Below are positions 39,227-48,907 of a DNA stretch of 64,000 bases, in pieces. Both the position numbers and the translations under genes were made by a program. Source of the stretch: an uncultured archaeon (lineage in GTDB: Archaea > Thermoproteota > Nitrososphaeria > JACIWG01); contig CALHLD010000024.1 of assembly GCA_938034445.1 (NCBI GenBank), positions 62,001 through 126,000 of the forward strand, written 5' to 3'. A model generated the notes under the pieces. That model was not told the origin of the DNA and searched no databases. It saw only the letters and a program-made list of their open reading frames with translations. How positions within the stretch are numbered: the first letter of the stretch is position 1; every line of letters begins with the position of its first letter.

Positions 39227-39844
39227 GTGGAGATGATAAATAAATATTTATACTCGAATGGATTAAATATATACTTTGATGGTAATAATACTAAAGTAAT
39301 ATATTACTTAAAGACCCTTTTTAGAAACAAAAAAATTTATTTTAACATAGTTGACCACCCAAAAGACGCAGACGTAATAATCACGAGTGATGAAGATAAA
39401 TATAAAAAGAATGCTTTAAATATAAATGAAATTGTTTTTGAACCAAGTTTAGATTTTAGGAAAATTGTTCAGAAAATGTTTAGAGAAGAACCGATATTTC
39501 TTGGTGTTGACCCAGGCGAAAGAACTGGAGTTGCACTTTATTATGGGAAAAAACTTATTTTAAATGAAGTAATTTCATCTTGGGAAAATGCAATATATTT
39601 TATAGTTGGAATATTAAAGGAATTCGAATATAACAGAAAAATTGTTAAAATAGGATGTGGTAATTTAAGGAGTGCAGATGAATTGAAAAAAATATTACAA
39701 GCACGATTTGATAATATAGAAATTTATTTCATTGACGAAAAGAGAACAACAAAAAATGTAAAATTAAAAGGAAAACAGAGTAAGGAAAAAGATAAAGTTT
39801 CAGCTTTAAAGATCTTGCAGAGAGATGGGAGAAAGGTTATTTAA
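39227..39844 (+). CDS. RNase H-fold (RuvC/YqgF-like) predicted nuclease
   Basis: FLGVDPGERTGVALYYGKKLI beta-hairpin motif; C-terminal KEKDKVSALKI. Confidence 0.6.
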   Translation: MEMINKYLYSNGLNIYFDGNNTKVIYYLKTLFRNKKIYFNIVDHPKDADVIITSDEDKYKKNALNINEIVFEPSLDFRKIVQKMFREEPIFLGVDPGERTGVALYYGKKLILNEVISSWENAIYFIVGILKEFEYNRKIVKIGCGNLRSADELKKILQARFDNIEIYFIDEKRTTKNVKLKGKQSKEKDKVSALKILQRDGRKVI

Positions 39845-41692
39845 TAGCTTTTCTAAATTGTTGCCATTCAAATTTGTGCACGTAGCATTTTTCTGGATCC
39901 ATTCAGGTAATAATTCAAAAACAGACTTTGAGGCGAATCTTGAATCTAATAAAAAAACTAGAGAAGGAGAAGTGTTCCTCGTAACCCGACCAATTGATTG
40001 CACCGCTTTTTTAATAGCAGGTTCGAGCATTGAAATTAAAAAAGCATTTTGAGAAAATGTTCTTTTTATATAACTCATTTTCAAAAAAAGTTGTTTTGTG
40101 GGAGGAGGTAGAGAAAGACCCACAACTATTACTGAACGCATTTCCCCTTCTTGAAAATTTTCGCCTTCAGAAAAACGACCTCCTTGGACTGCAAAAAGTA
40201 ATGCACCTTCACTTTTATAGCTTTTAAAACTCGAACAGATTTTATCTGCTTCTTGTAGTGTCATATTAGATGATTCTTTAAAAAAAGGACGTTTAAAATC
40301 ATATGCAGTAAAGAACGCTTTTTCTGTCTCTTTAAGAACCTTGTATGATGAAAAGAAAACGCCTACATTAACAGGCAAAACAGTACATATATTATAAATA
40401 CGCCCAGCAATTTTTTTAAACAAATCAACTGTCCGTTCTTTATATTTTGTTGTTAATCCAGTATCAATAATAACCTGTATTTTTTTAATTAAATTTTGAG
40501 AATCAATCGAATAATATTTTGTTTTGGTGGGGTCAAGTTTTAAGATTGTAGAATAGATTTTAGGTGAACCTATGGTTGCAGACATCATTATAAATGACCA
40601 GAATTTATTTAATAGAAAACTAAATTCTATTGATGGATCAACATTGGTGAATACAAGCATTTTTTCTTTATAATTAATGTCAACATATAATAAAATATTT
40701 GGATAATTGATATAAAGAAGGAGATAATTCAAGAAAGTGTAAATTTTTATAAGATTTTTTGCTACATAAGGAAGATTTTTATGGGAAGTGATAAACACAG
40801 TACCTAAACAATTCGAAAGCATACTTTGTAAATCATTTATTTGATCAAGATTAAAGGATTTTAGTTCATTTTTAATGAGAGATTTGTCATGCGCAGAGAT
40901 TTTATCAACAATAAAACAAATTCTATTAAATAGGGGATAAAGGAGGGAAAGCCATTCAACTAATTTGTGCAAACCGAGTCTTTGAGCTTCACTTATGCTT
41001 TGTTCAATATCCTTTTCCTTTATTTTAAATGTATAGATTTCCGATAAAATATCTAGTAAGTTATGGGATTCATCTAGAATAACTATTGTCTTTGAATAAT
41101 CCTGCAAAGGTAAATTTAGGTTGAGGAATGGTAAATCTTGTAAAAAGCTATTATATGTCATAATGGATAGTTTTGAGGAAAAAGATAATCTTTTTAAAAG
41201 CTCGTATGGGCATATACGATAAATTTTAGCCTGAGATAAAAGCGATTCAAAATTTTCTGTATTAAATATAACTTTGGATAAAGTTTGCTGATCAAGAAAA
41301 TAGCAATTGGATTTATAATAACATAGATTTGTTATACTTGCATATTTGCACAAAATGTTTAATGAAAAACTATCAAAATTATTTGTCTGATAGAAAAGAC
41401 AAAGTTCATTTTTTGGAAATAAAAATGAGAATGGAAAATATTTTCTTTTTTGAATCTTTTTTGCTTCGCATATAATGTGTTCGATTTCGCGTTTTGTTCT
41501 ACACAAATACAGTATAGAAAGATTAAGTTTCTCAGCTATTTCAAGGGAGGCTGAAAGAACTGAAACAGTTTTTCCGAATCCACTTGTAGCCTCAAAAATA
41601 AGGTTTTGTTTGTTCGCTAAACATGATTTTATAAATTCTATTGATTCAAGTTGACCCTCGCGATAATATTGATATGGAAAATAGGACATCAC
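39806..41692 (-). CDS. XPD/Rad3-family Fe-S DNA helicase
   Basis: YREGQLESIEFI, ATSGFGKTVSVLSA, ILDESHNLLD, four Cys (ELC...ILC...NLC...SNC) in Fe-S position, QSIGRVTRN motif VI. Confidence 0.88.
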   Translation of the reverse strand: MMSYFPYQYYREGQLESIEFIKSCLANKQNLIFEATSGFGKTVSVLSASLEIAEKLNLSILYLCRTKREIEHIICEAKKIQKRKYFPFSFLFPKNELCLFYQTNNFDSFSLNILCKYASITNLCYYKSNCYFLDQQTLSKVIFNTENFESLLSQAKIYRICPYELLKRLSFSSKLSIMTYNSFLQDLPFLNLNLPLQDYSKTIVILDESHNLLDILSEIYTFKIKEKDIEQSISEAQRLGLHKLVEWLSLLYPLFNRICFIVDKISAHDKSLIKNELKSFNLDQINDLQSMLSNCLGTVFITSHKNLPYVAKNLIKIYTFLNYLLLYINYPNILLYVDINYKEKMLVFTNVDPSIEFSFLLNKFWSFIMMSATIGSPKIYSTILKLDPTKTKYYSIDSQNLIKKIQVIIDTGLTTKYKERTVDLFKKIAGRIYNICTVLPVNVGVFFSSYKVLKETEKAFFTAYDFKRPFFKESSNMTLQEADKICSSFKSYKSEGALLFAVQGGRFSEGENFQEGEMRSVIVVGLSLPPPTKQLFLKMSYIKRTFSQNAFLISMLEPAIKKAVQSIGRVTRNTSPSLVFLLDSRFASKSVFELLPEWIQKNATCTNLNGNNLEKLLNNLSPISLQDL

Positions 41693-41753
41693 TATATATC
41701 TTTAGGATAATATTTATTCACCAAGCACAAAGTTACGTTTTTAAATAATTGGT

Positions 41754-43067
41754 TTGATCTTTAAGAATATGGAAGATAGTTACAGTTATAGAAAATACAT
41801 TTATGACCTTATGGAAAAAGGTAAAATTGAGATAATTGGGAAATCTGTAGACAAGGATAAAGATGTTCCAAGAATGCTCTATCTTAAGCAAGACACCCCA
41901 ATGCTTTTTACTGAAATTAAAAATTTTGAAAACACAAAAATTGTAGGAAATCTTTGTCCAACGTTAAAAAATTTGAGTGATGCATTAGATACAAGTGAAA
42001 GTAGATTAATGAACAAGATAATAAAAATTTTTTCAAATTTTAAAAAACCAACCATTATCTCTAATAAAGGAGAGTGGGTTGAAAAAAGGGTGGATTTAAG
42101 CAGGTTACCAATTCCCAAATATTATAAAAAAGATGGAGGATGCTATCTTACTTCTTCAATAGTTGCTTGCCAATTTCCAAATTCTGACGAAGAAAATTTA
42201 TCTGTGCACAGGATAATGGTTTTAGGGAAGGATTATGGTGCTATTAGAATTTTACCCAGAAATTTATTTAAAATATTAAATGAAAAAGGTGGAAAAAGCG
42301 AAGTGGCAGTTATTATAGGGGTGCATCCAGCAATATTCTTGGCAGCCAGTCTTTCTTTAGATTATGGAGTTTCTGAATATAATTTAGCTAATTCACTTCT
42401 TAATGGAAAACTAAAATTAATTAGAACTGAAAGTGGGATAAAAGTTCCACTTGGGTCAGAGATTATTCTTTTGGGAGAAATAGATTTAAACCAAAGAAAA
42501 AAAGAGGGACCGTTTACAGACATAACAGGCACATATGATATCATACGTGAGGAACCTGTGATAAAATTTAATAAAATGCTTATTCCTAGAAGAGAAGATA
42601 TTATTTTTCATGCATTTTTACCGGCCAGTAATGAGCATAAACTTTTTATGGGATTCCCCCAAAAAATAAAGGTAATAAATGCACTGAGAAGTAAGGGTAT
42701 TAATTTCAAAAAAGTAAACTTAACAAATGGCGGATGTGCTTATTTCCATTGTATAATAAGTATAAAGAAGATAAAAGAGGAGGATGGAAAGGATACTATT
42801 AATTGTGTCTTTGAACATGTGCATTCCATAAAGTTGGTAATAGTTGTGGACGAGGATATAGACCCATATAAAGTAGAAGAAGTAGAATGGGCGCTGGCAA
42901 CACGTTTCCAAGCTGAGAAAGGATTAATTGTCCTAAAAGACAGTCGCGGATCAAGCTTGGACCCCTCGACTTTTAAAACAGGTAAAACTTCAAAAATGGG
43001 TATTGATGCCACCTTACCTTTAAATGCTAAAAAAAGCAATTTTAAGCGGGCACAAATCAATGAATAG
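41754..43067 (+). CDS. UbiD-family decarboxylase (likely anhydromevalonate phosphate decarboxylase)
   Basis: UbiD signatures (WVEKRVDLSRLPIPKYYKKDGGCYLTSSIVA, SVHRIMVLGKDY, EGPFTDITGTYD) and neighbouring AcnX genes. Confidence 0.88.
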   Translation: MIFKNMEDSYSYRKYIYDLMEKGKIEIIGKSVDKDKDVPRMLYLKQDTPMLFTEIKNFENTKIVGNLCPTLKNLSDALDTSESRLMNKIIKIFSNFKKPTIISNKGEWVEKRVDLSRLPIPKYYKKDGGCYLTSSIVACQFPNSDEENLSVHRIMVLGKDYGAIRILPRNLFKILNEKGGKSEVAVIIGVHPAIFLAASLSLDYGVSEYNLANSLLNGKLKLIRTESGIKVPLGSEIILLGEIDLNQRKKEGPFTDITGTYDIIREEPVIKFNKMLIPRREDIIFHAFLPASNEHKLFMGFPQKIKVINALRSKGINFKKVNLTNGGCAYFHCIISIKKIKEEDGKDTINCVFEHVHSIKLVIVVDEDIDPYKVEEVEWALATRFQAEKGLIVLKDSRGSSLDPSTFKTGKTSKMGIDATLPLNAKKSNFKRAQINE

Positions 43068-44181
43068 ATTAGATTTAGCAAATGATATAGCTCAAAGGAT
43101 ACTTAGTGCATTAAGTAAATTTTATGAAAGTGATAAAAGGATAAAGATTAGGACAGCCCATATTTCAGGCGTATCTTATGAGAATATAGGTGACAGTGGT
43201 CTAATATTTTTAAGAGACATTTCAGAAAAAGGGAAATTCTCAGTACATACAACTATTAATCCAATGGGAGCAGACGTTTATAACAACACCTTTAATTTAA
43301 ATGAACAGTTTATAAAGAAGCAGAAGGAGATAGCCAAAGCTTATCTAAGGATGGGGGCTATAGAATCTTTTACGTGTACTCCTTATGATTATTTTCTTGT
43401 TCCAGAAAAAGGAAACCATGTAGCATGGGCAGAATCGTCAGCAGTAGTGTACGGTAACTCCTTTCTTGAACTTTATACTAACAAAGAAAGTGCACTTAGT
43501 GCTTTGGCTAGTGCAATCCTGGGTGAAGCAATATATTCAGATATGCATATAGAAGAAAACAGAAGATGCAGCTTATCTTATAAATATGAAGAAAAAATTA
43601 ACGAATTAATTTTAGGTTTACTTGCTTATCATGTAGGGAAAAAGGCAGAAAAACCCTTTAATATAAAGTTAGGAAGAGAACTTTCGTCACTTGAAAAAAA
43701 ATCTTTGGCAGCAGCATTAGGGAGTATAGGTAATGTTGCAGTTTTTAAGATTAATGATGAGGGGAATGTTGATAGAAAAGTGTATGAAGTTTTAAAAAAG
43801 GATTTAGAAAAGGAATACATGGAATTGAATACTAGCGAAGACGGAGAAATCATTGTTTTAGGATGCCCACATTGGAATCATAATGAGATATTTAATTTTC
43901 TGAAAGAAATGAATGGGAGATCCTTTAAAAAGGATTGTATAATAGCTTGTTGTAAAAAAGCGTATGAAAATACAATTAAGATTTATGACAGAAAATTACT
44001 AGATAAAAAAAGAATATATTTTTTCAAGGGAGCATGCCCAATTTTTTCACCTTTACTAAAAGAATTAGGAGTAAGTAAGGTTATTACAAACTCGGTTAAG
44101 GCAGCGCATTATTATAAATATAGAGGTATTAGAGTTAATTTAAAGGAATTGAAAGATATAATTAAAACAGAGAGTGAATGA
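43024..44181 (+). CDS. Aconitase X catalytic (large) subunit, likely phosphomevalonate dehydratase large subunit
   Basis: TAHISGVSYENIGDSGLIFL, TINPMGADV, TCTPYDYFLVPEKGNHVAWAESSAVVYGNSFL; AcnX family. Confidence 0.9.
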   Translation: MLKKAILSGHKSMNRLDLANDIAQRILSALSKFYESDKRIKIRTAHISGVSYENIGDSGLIFLRDISEKGKFSVHTTINPMGADVYNNTFNLNEQFIKKQKEIAKAYLRMGAIESFTCTPYDYFLVPEKGNHVAWAESSAVVYGNSFLELYTNKESALSALASAILGEAIYSDMHIEENRRCSLSYKYEEKINELILGLLAYHVGKKAEKPFNIKLGRELSSLEKKSLAAALGSIGNVAVFKINDEGNVDRKVYEVLKKDLEKEYMELNTSEDGEIIVLGCPHWNHNEIFNFLKEMNGRSFKKDCIIACCKKAYENTIKIYDRKLLDKKRIYFFKGACPIFSPLLKELGVSKVITNSVKAAHYYKYRGIRVNLKELKDIIKTESE

Positions 44182-44597
44182 AAGTGCATCGAATTATCTT
44201 AGAGGGAAGAAGCATAATTGGAGGAAACTTTTGTGGAGAATTGATAATTTCAAGAAAACCATTGTCTTTTCTGGGTGGAATTGATATAGCAACAGGTAAA
44301 ATTGTGGATCCCAGTAATAATTTGTATGGCATGAAATTAACTGGAAAAATATTTTACTTACCAACCTCAATTGGAAGTACTGTAGGTGCTTTTGTAATAT
44401 ATAAGTTATATAAGGACGATTTAGGCCCAAAAGCAATCTTATGTGAAAAAGCGGATACAATGTTGGTAACCGGTTGTGCAATTTCAAACATTCCATTGAT
44501 AGACCGTATAAATATGAATGAGCTTCCAAAATTAGATATAATAAAAAATTGTGAAGTTGATGGAGAAAGAGGAAGAGTAATTATTATAGAAGATTAA
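44178..44597 (+). CDS. Aconitase X swivel (small) subunit, likely phosphomevalonate dehydratase small subunit
   Basis: GELIISRKPLSFLGGIDIATGKIVDPSN...TGKIFYLPTSIGSTVGAFVIY; overlaps large subunit stop. Confidence 0.9.
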   Translation: MKVHRIILEGRSIIGGNFCGELIISRKPLSFLGGIDIATGKIVDPSNNLYGMKLTGKIFYLPTSIGSTVGAFVIYKLYKDDLGPKAILCEKADTMLVTGCAISNIPLIDRINMNELPKLDIIKNCEVDGERGRVIIIED

Positions 44598-45886
44598 ATT
44601 GAAAGTTTTGATACAAAATCTTGTGAAGAACTAAAAATTGAACCTATTATTTTTTCTACTTTTTCACGATTTTCTACAGTAGTGTATATTCTTATCATAT
44701 CCACGTATCCACTAATTGCATTTAATACTACATTTTCATTAAGAGGCATGAACCAGAAGATTGGACCCTTTGAAGATTTTGTAAAAACACATAATTCATT
44801 TAATGCTTCACGTTTTGAATTAACAGGTAGAGAAGGAGCTGTTGAAAAGTCCACAAAAATTGTATTTTCTGGTACTTTTGCATGAGCACTTATTGCTTTT
44901 TTTAATGTAGCACGTACGTCTTTCTGGGTTAATAGTTGATAGAGGAATGGATCTTTCCTGTGAACAATTTTTTCGTATACACATTTGATTAGTCTTCGAT
45001 TTAAGACAGCTTCTATTAATGATTTTGACTCCTTTAGAGAGGTTTCTTGTGAATGCATTATTTTTGATATTATGGATTCATCATCCAATTCCATCAAGGA
45101 CTCTATGTTTTCAAAATTTGAAAAATTAAGTACATCATCAGCTAACATAAATGCTTGTATAAGCATTATTTCCGCCGCACGAACTGTTTTATGAAAATAT
45201 ACAGCCTTAAACATTTCGTACCTTGAAATAAACAGAGCTTCAAGTGAATACATAGCTGTATAATCAAGTGCTAGTCGATTTTCTTTTTCATACACTACAA
45301 AAGAATTTAGTAAACGATGAACATCGACCTGACCATATTCGACTCCTGTAAAATATGCATCCCGAAGAACATAGTCTATAACATCAACACTTAATCCACC
45401 ACCTATTATCTCATTCATATAAAGAGGGTCTTCTTTTGATTGACCAATAGCCAAATTCGCTATATTTTTAGAAGAAAAGCCATAGTCATCTAAAATATCT
45501 TTTATGCTTGTTTCTGTAATCACTCTCAAGGTTAAGTCCTCATGTGTGATATTCCTTTTTGAAAAAATTACTTCTTCAAAAAGGTGGGAAAATGGACCAT
45601 GTCCTACATCATGAAGTAAAGCAGCTACTCTTAATTTTTGCAAATCATCTTTAGATAGAAAATTTTTTGATACAAAAATGTCACCAATATAACCTGCTAA
45701 ATAGAGAGCGCCTAAAGAATGCGAGAAACGTGTGTGAGTAGCGCCTGGATAAGCATAGTGAGCGCCCGAAAGTTGCTTTATTCTTCTTAATCTTTGAAAT
45801 TCAGGCGTGTCTATTAATTTTTGCTCTAATTCAGTTAGTTTTATGTACCCGTGCACAGGGTCTTTTATTTCCAACAATTGGGACAT
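44594..45886 (-). CDS. HD-superfamily phosphohydrolase (COG1078/SAMHD1-like)
   Basis: IKDPVHGYIKLTELEQKLIDTPEFQRLRRIKQLSGAHYAYPGATHTRFSHSLGALYLA, ALLHDVGHGPFSHLFE. Confidence 0.95.
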   Translation of the reverse strand: MSQLLEIKDPVHGYIKLTELEQKLIDTPEFQRLRRIKQLSGAHYAYPGATHTRFSHSLGALYLAGYIGDIFVSKNFLSKDDLQKLRVAALLHDVGHGPFSHLFEEVIFSKRNITHEDLTLRVITETSIKDILDDYGFSSKNIANLAIGQSKEDPLYMNEIIGGGLSVDVIDYVLRDAYFTGVEYGQVDVHRLLNSFVVYEKENRLALDYTAMYSLEALFISRYEMFKAVYFHKTVRAAEIMLIQAFMLADDVLNFSNFENIESLMELDDESIISKIMHSQETSLKESKSLIEAVLNRRLIKCVYEKIVHRKDPFLYQLLTQKDVRATLKKAISAHAKVPENTIFVDFSTAPSLPVNSKREALNELCVFTKSSKGPIFWFMPLNENVVLNAISGYVDMIRIYTTVENREKVEKIIGSIFSSSQDFVSKLSI

Positions 45887-45927
45887 ACCTCTACTTATTA
45901 ATTTAAATCAAATAAATTAAATTTATG

Positions 45928-46506
45928 TTATTTTAATCTTTCTGAGACAATGGTCCATATAGAATTATGAACTTCAGAAATAGGTCTATTTCCATCTATA
46001 ACTATCCATGAATATTTATCTGCTAACTCTAAGAAGCATTCACGTACTCGTACTAGATAGTTAAAATCCCTTTCATGAATATCTCGATTTAATTCTTTTC
46101 GTTTAAACGAGATTTCTGGAGGAATGTCAAGAATAATAGTTAAGTCGCATTCAGGCAAATTTTTATCGAGATTCATTAGCCAATCAAGGGGCAGCCCATT
46201 TGCGACACCATACGCAAGATTAGATTGGTAATATCTATCAAATATAATGATATAATTCTTTTTAATATATTCTTCAATTTTGGGTTTTAGTTCCCAACGA
46301 TTTGCTGAAAGCAGAATATGCTTAACCTCTAAAGGCACTATTATTTTATTTAAAAGAATTTTTTCTATCAATTGGCCTACAGGTGTCTTGTAGTTTGGAA
46401 ATGAAAATTTTATTACCTTATAGTTCAATTCTAATAACCTTTTTAGCAATAGATCAGTTTGTGTTTTTTTACCTGATTGGTCGATTCCATCTATAGTAAT
46501 TAGCAA
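45928..46506 (-). CDS. tmk: Thymidylate kinase
   Basis: ITIDGIDQSGKKTQTDLLLKRL, FSFPNYKTPVGQLI, FDRYYQSNLAYG. Confidence 0.93.
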   Translation of the reverse strand: MLITIDGIDQSGKKTQTDLLLKRLLELNYKVIKFSFPNYKTPVGQLIEKILLNKIIVPLEVKHILLSANRWELKPKIEEYIKKNYIIIFDRYYQSNLAYGVANGLPLDWLMNLDKNLPECDLTIILDIPPEISFKRKELNRDIHERDFNYLVRVRECFLELADKYSWIVIDGNRPISEVHNSIWTIVSERLK

Positions 46507-46635
46507 TATGACCAGTTAATATAGGGTCTAAATTATAGATTTAAAACTTATGGGAAAAAATGTCTGCAGACTTCTAGAATACATTTTTGTACCATAATGC
46601 AAAAACTTTAACTTTATAATAATTTTTGTTATAGG

Positions 46636-48726
46636 GTGGAGTACATGAGCAATATAATAAGAAGATTATTTGCACCAAAAAAGAAAATATCGAGACCCTA
46701 CGTAAAGAGAGAAAAAATTTTACTTATCTATGCGCTTACCACAATTTTTGTTTTAGCTATTGGTGTTAGACTATTAGCATCACAATATGGATTCTACATT
46801 AATGAATTCGACCCCTACTTTCAATACATTTCTACTAACTATATTGTAAAGAGCTTTGACCAAAAAGGATTTGCAGGAATATTTGATTACTTTAATTGGA
46901 TAGATAAAATGGCATGGTATCCTGAAGGAAGAGATATTGCTTCAACTTCATTTAGTGGGCTTCATTATTTGGGTGCTTTTCTATACTTATTTTTCAGAAA
47001 CATACTCCAAATAAATATTAGTTTATATGATTTTCTGGTTCTTTTACCAGTAGTAATTGGAGGTTTTATATCATTAGCAATTTATTTATTAGGAAAGAAA
47101 ATTGGTGGAGATGGAGTTGGTATTTTCGCAGGCTTACTTTCTACATTGTCACCTCCTTTAATATCAAGAGATTCTTTTGGATGGTGGGATACAGAACCCT
47201 TAGCATACTTATTTGGAATAGTAACTTTTATACTATTTTTAGAAGTGGTTGGAAAAGAAAGAACTTCAATAAAAAGTTTGAACACAGCCTCAGTCGCGGG
47301 TATCCTCCTAGGTCTTTCAATGACCATTTGGGGGGGAGCGATGTATTTTGTTGGAACTATAGGCATATTGATATTAGTAGCATTGTTTTTTACTAAGTCT
47401 TATAAACCATTTTTTGAGCATATTCTAGTATTAACTGTCTTTAATTTACTTATTAGCATGATGTTTAAAAAACCAGGATATATGGTTATAGTTAACCCAG
47501 CAAATCTTGTTATATATATTGGTATTGCAAGTTGTTTTCTCCTAATGCTTAAGGAGAAAAATATGACAATTGGAATTAAAGACAAAGTTTATTCTATTTT
47601 AACTGCTGTTATGATAGGTTTAGCTTTAGTTAGCTTTGGTGCAGTAGGGGGATTAACACAAAGGTATCTTTCAGTTATTTTTCCTTTTGAAATATCTCAA
47701 GAACCAATTGTTGAATCTGTTGCAGAACATGCTTCATCAACAGCTGTCGAATATTTCACTTTTTTCTCTATTATGATATTTTTTGGAGGATTTAGTATAT
47801 ATTATGTAATTAAAAATGTTGATTTTAAAAGATTTTCTGCTATAATTTTTACTATCACCGCTTTATATTTTGCGGCGTCCTTTGGTAGATTAATGATTTA
47901 CTTAACGTTTAGCTTGACAATTTTGGGTGGCATTGGAATCTTGGTTATTATAAGAGCATTATTTGCTCAATCATCTAAATATACTCTAAAAAGAAAAGGT
48001 TTAGAGATTACAAACACGAATTTCAAGTTAATATTTATCACATTTATTCTAATTATTATGTTATTTAATTGCAGCATTTGGATACGCTATGCGGATCAAC
48101 CTGTTTCAATTCTTAATGGTTCAACAGCATTTAAAGTTGTTAGTAACGATTGGATTGAGGCATTATCTTATATTCGAGAACAAACACCTGGAGATGCTGT
48201 TATTATTTCTTGGTGGGATTATGGGTATTGGATAAGGGTAATTGGTAATAGAACAACATTAGTTGATAATGCCACAATAAATACAACAAAAATTGCATTA
48301 GTAGGTAAAATGTTTTTATCAAATGAAGAGGAGGCAATAAAAATCATAAAGGAGCTTGTACCGGGAAAAAAGAATGTGTATATTGTTGTATTTACTGTTG
48401 GGCAACAAATCCAGCAAGGAGTATACTGGATAGGTGGCGGGGGGGATGAAAGTAAATTTCCATGGATGGCGAAAATTGCTAGATTAGATGAAAAGAAATA
48501 CTATAATGAGAGTAAGAATCAGCCCACAGAATACTTTTGGGAAAATACTCTTTTAGGAAAAATGCTCCCATGGAGCCCAACCCAAGCACAATATGGTAAT
48601 CAGGTTATTACAGTTTATTATTATTATCAGAAAATTGGAGGGACAAATAATCCTTACTTCGAATTAGTATATCAATCGCCTTTCACGTCTTATCTACAAG
48701 TGCTAATTTACAAAGCCAAGCTCTAA
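46636..48726 (+). CDS. aglB: Oligosaccharyltransferase STT3/AglB
   Basis: Multi-span membrane protein; NEFDPYF and ISWWDYGYWI motifs. Confidence 0.95.
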   Translation: MEYMSNIIRRLFAPKKKISRPYVKREKILLIYALTTIFVLAIGVRLLASQYGFYINEFDPYFQYISTNYIVKSFDQKGFAGIFDYFNWIDKMAWYPEGRDIASTSFSGLHYLGAFLYLFFRNILQINISLYDFLVLLPVVIGGFISLAIYLLGKKIGGDGVGIFAGLLSTLSPPLISRDSFGWWDTEPLAYLFGIVTFILFLEVVGKERTSIKSLNTASVAGILLGLSMTIWGGAMYFVGTIGILILVALFFTKSYKPFFEHILVLTVFNLLISMMFKKPGYMVIVNPANLVIYIGIASCFLLMLKEKNMTIGIKDKVYSILTAVMIGLALVSFGAVGGLTQRYLSVIFPFEISQEPIVESVAEHASSTAVEYFTFFSIMIFFGGFSIYYVIKNVDFKRFSAIIFTITALYFAASFGRLMIYLTFSLTILGGIGILVIIRALFAQSSKYTLKRKGLEITNTNFKLIFITFILIIMLFNCSIWIRYADQPVSILNGSTAFKVVSNDWIEALSYIREQTPGDAVIISWWDYGYWIRVIGNRTTLVDNATINTTKIALVGKMFLSNEEEAIKIIKELVPGKKNVYIVVFTVGQQIQQGVYWIGGGGDESKFPWMAKIARLDEKKYYNESKNQPTEYFWENTLLGKMLPWSPTQAQYGNQVITVYYYYQKIGGTNNPYFELVYQSPFTSYLQVLIYKAKL

Positions 48727-48745
48727 CATACACTTATTTTTATGG

Positions 48746-48895
48746 CTATTTTACACTACTTTTTAAGTAAGCGTATTTGTCATCAGGGGAAAATTTAGGT
48801 GGATGAGGAGAAAGTGTTGGGGAACCACAATTTGGGCATACTTCTTTTAAAGTATATGATAAACATTTAGGGCATTTTTTTAATAATGATTTCAT
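48746..48895 (-). CDS. nop10: H/ACA RNP protein Nop10 (not in track)
   Basis: Translation MKSLLKKCPKCLSYTLKEVCPNCGSPTLSPHPPKFSPDDKYAYLKSSVK*; Nop10 signature, follows aIF2-alpha. Confidence 0.95.
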   Translation of the reverse strand: MKSLLKKCPKCLSYTLKEVCPNCGSPTLSPHPPKFSPDDKYAYLKSSVK

Positions 48896-48907
48896 TTTTT
48901 GATCACT

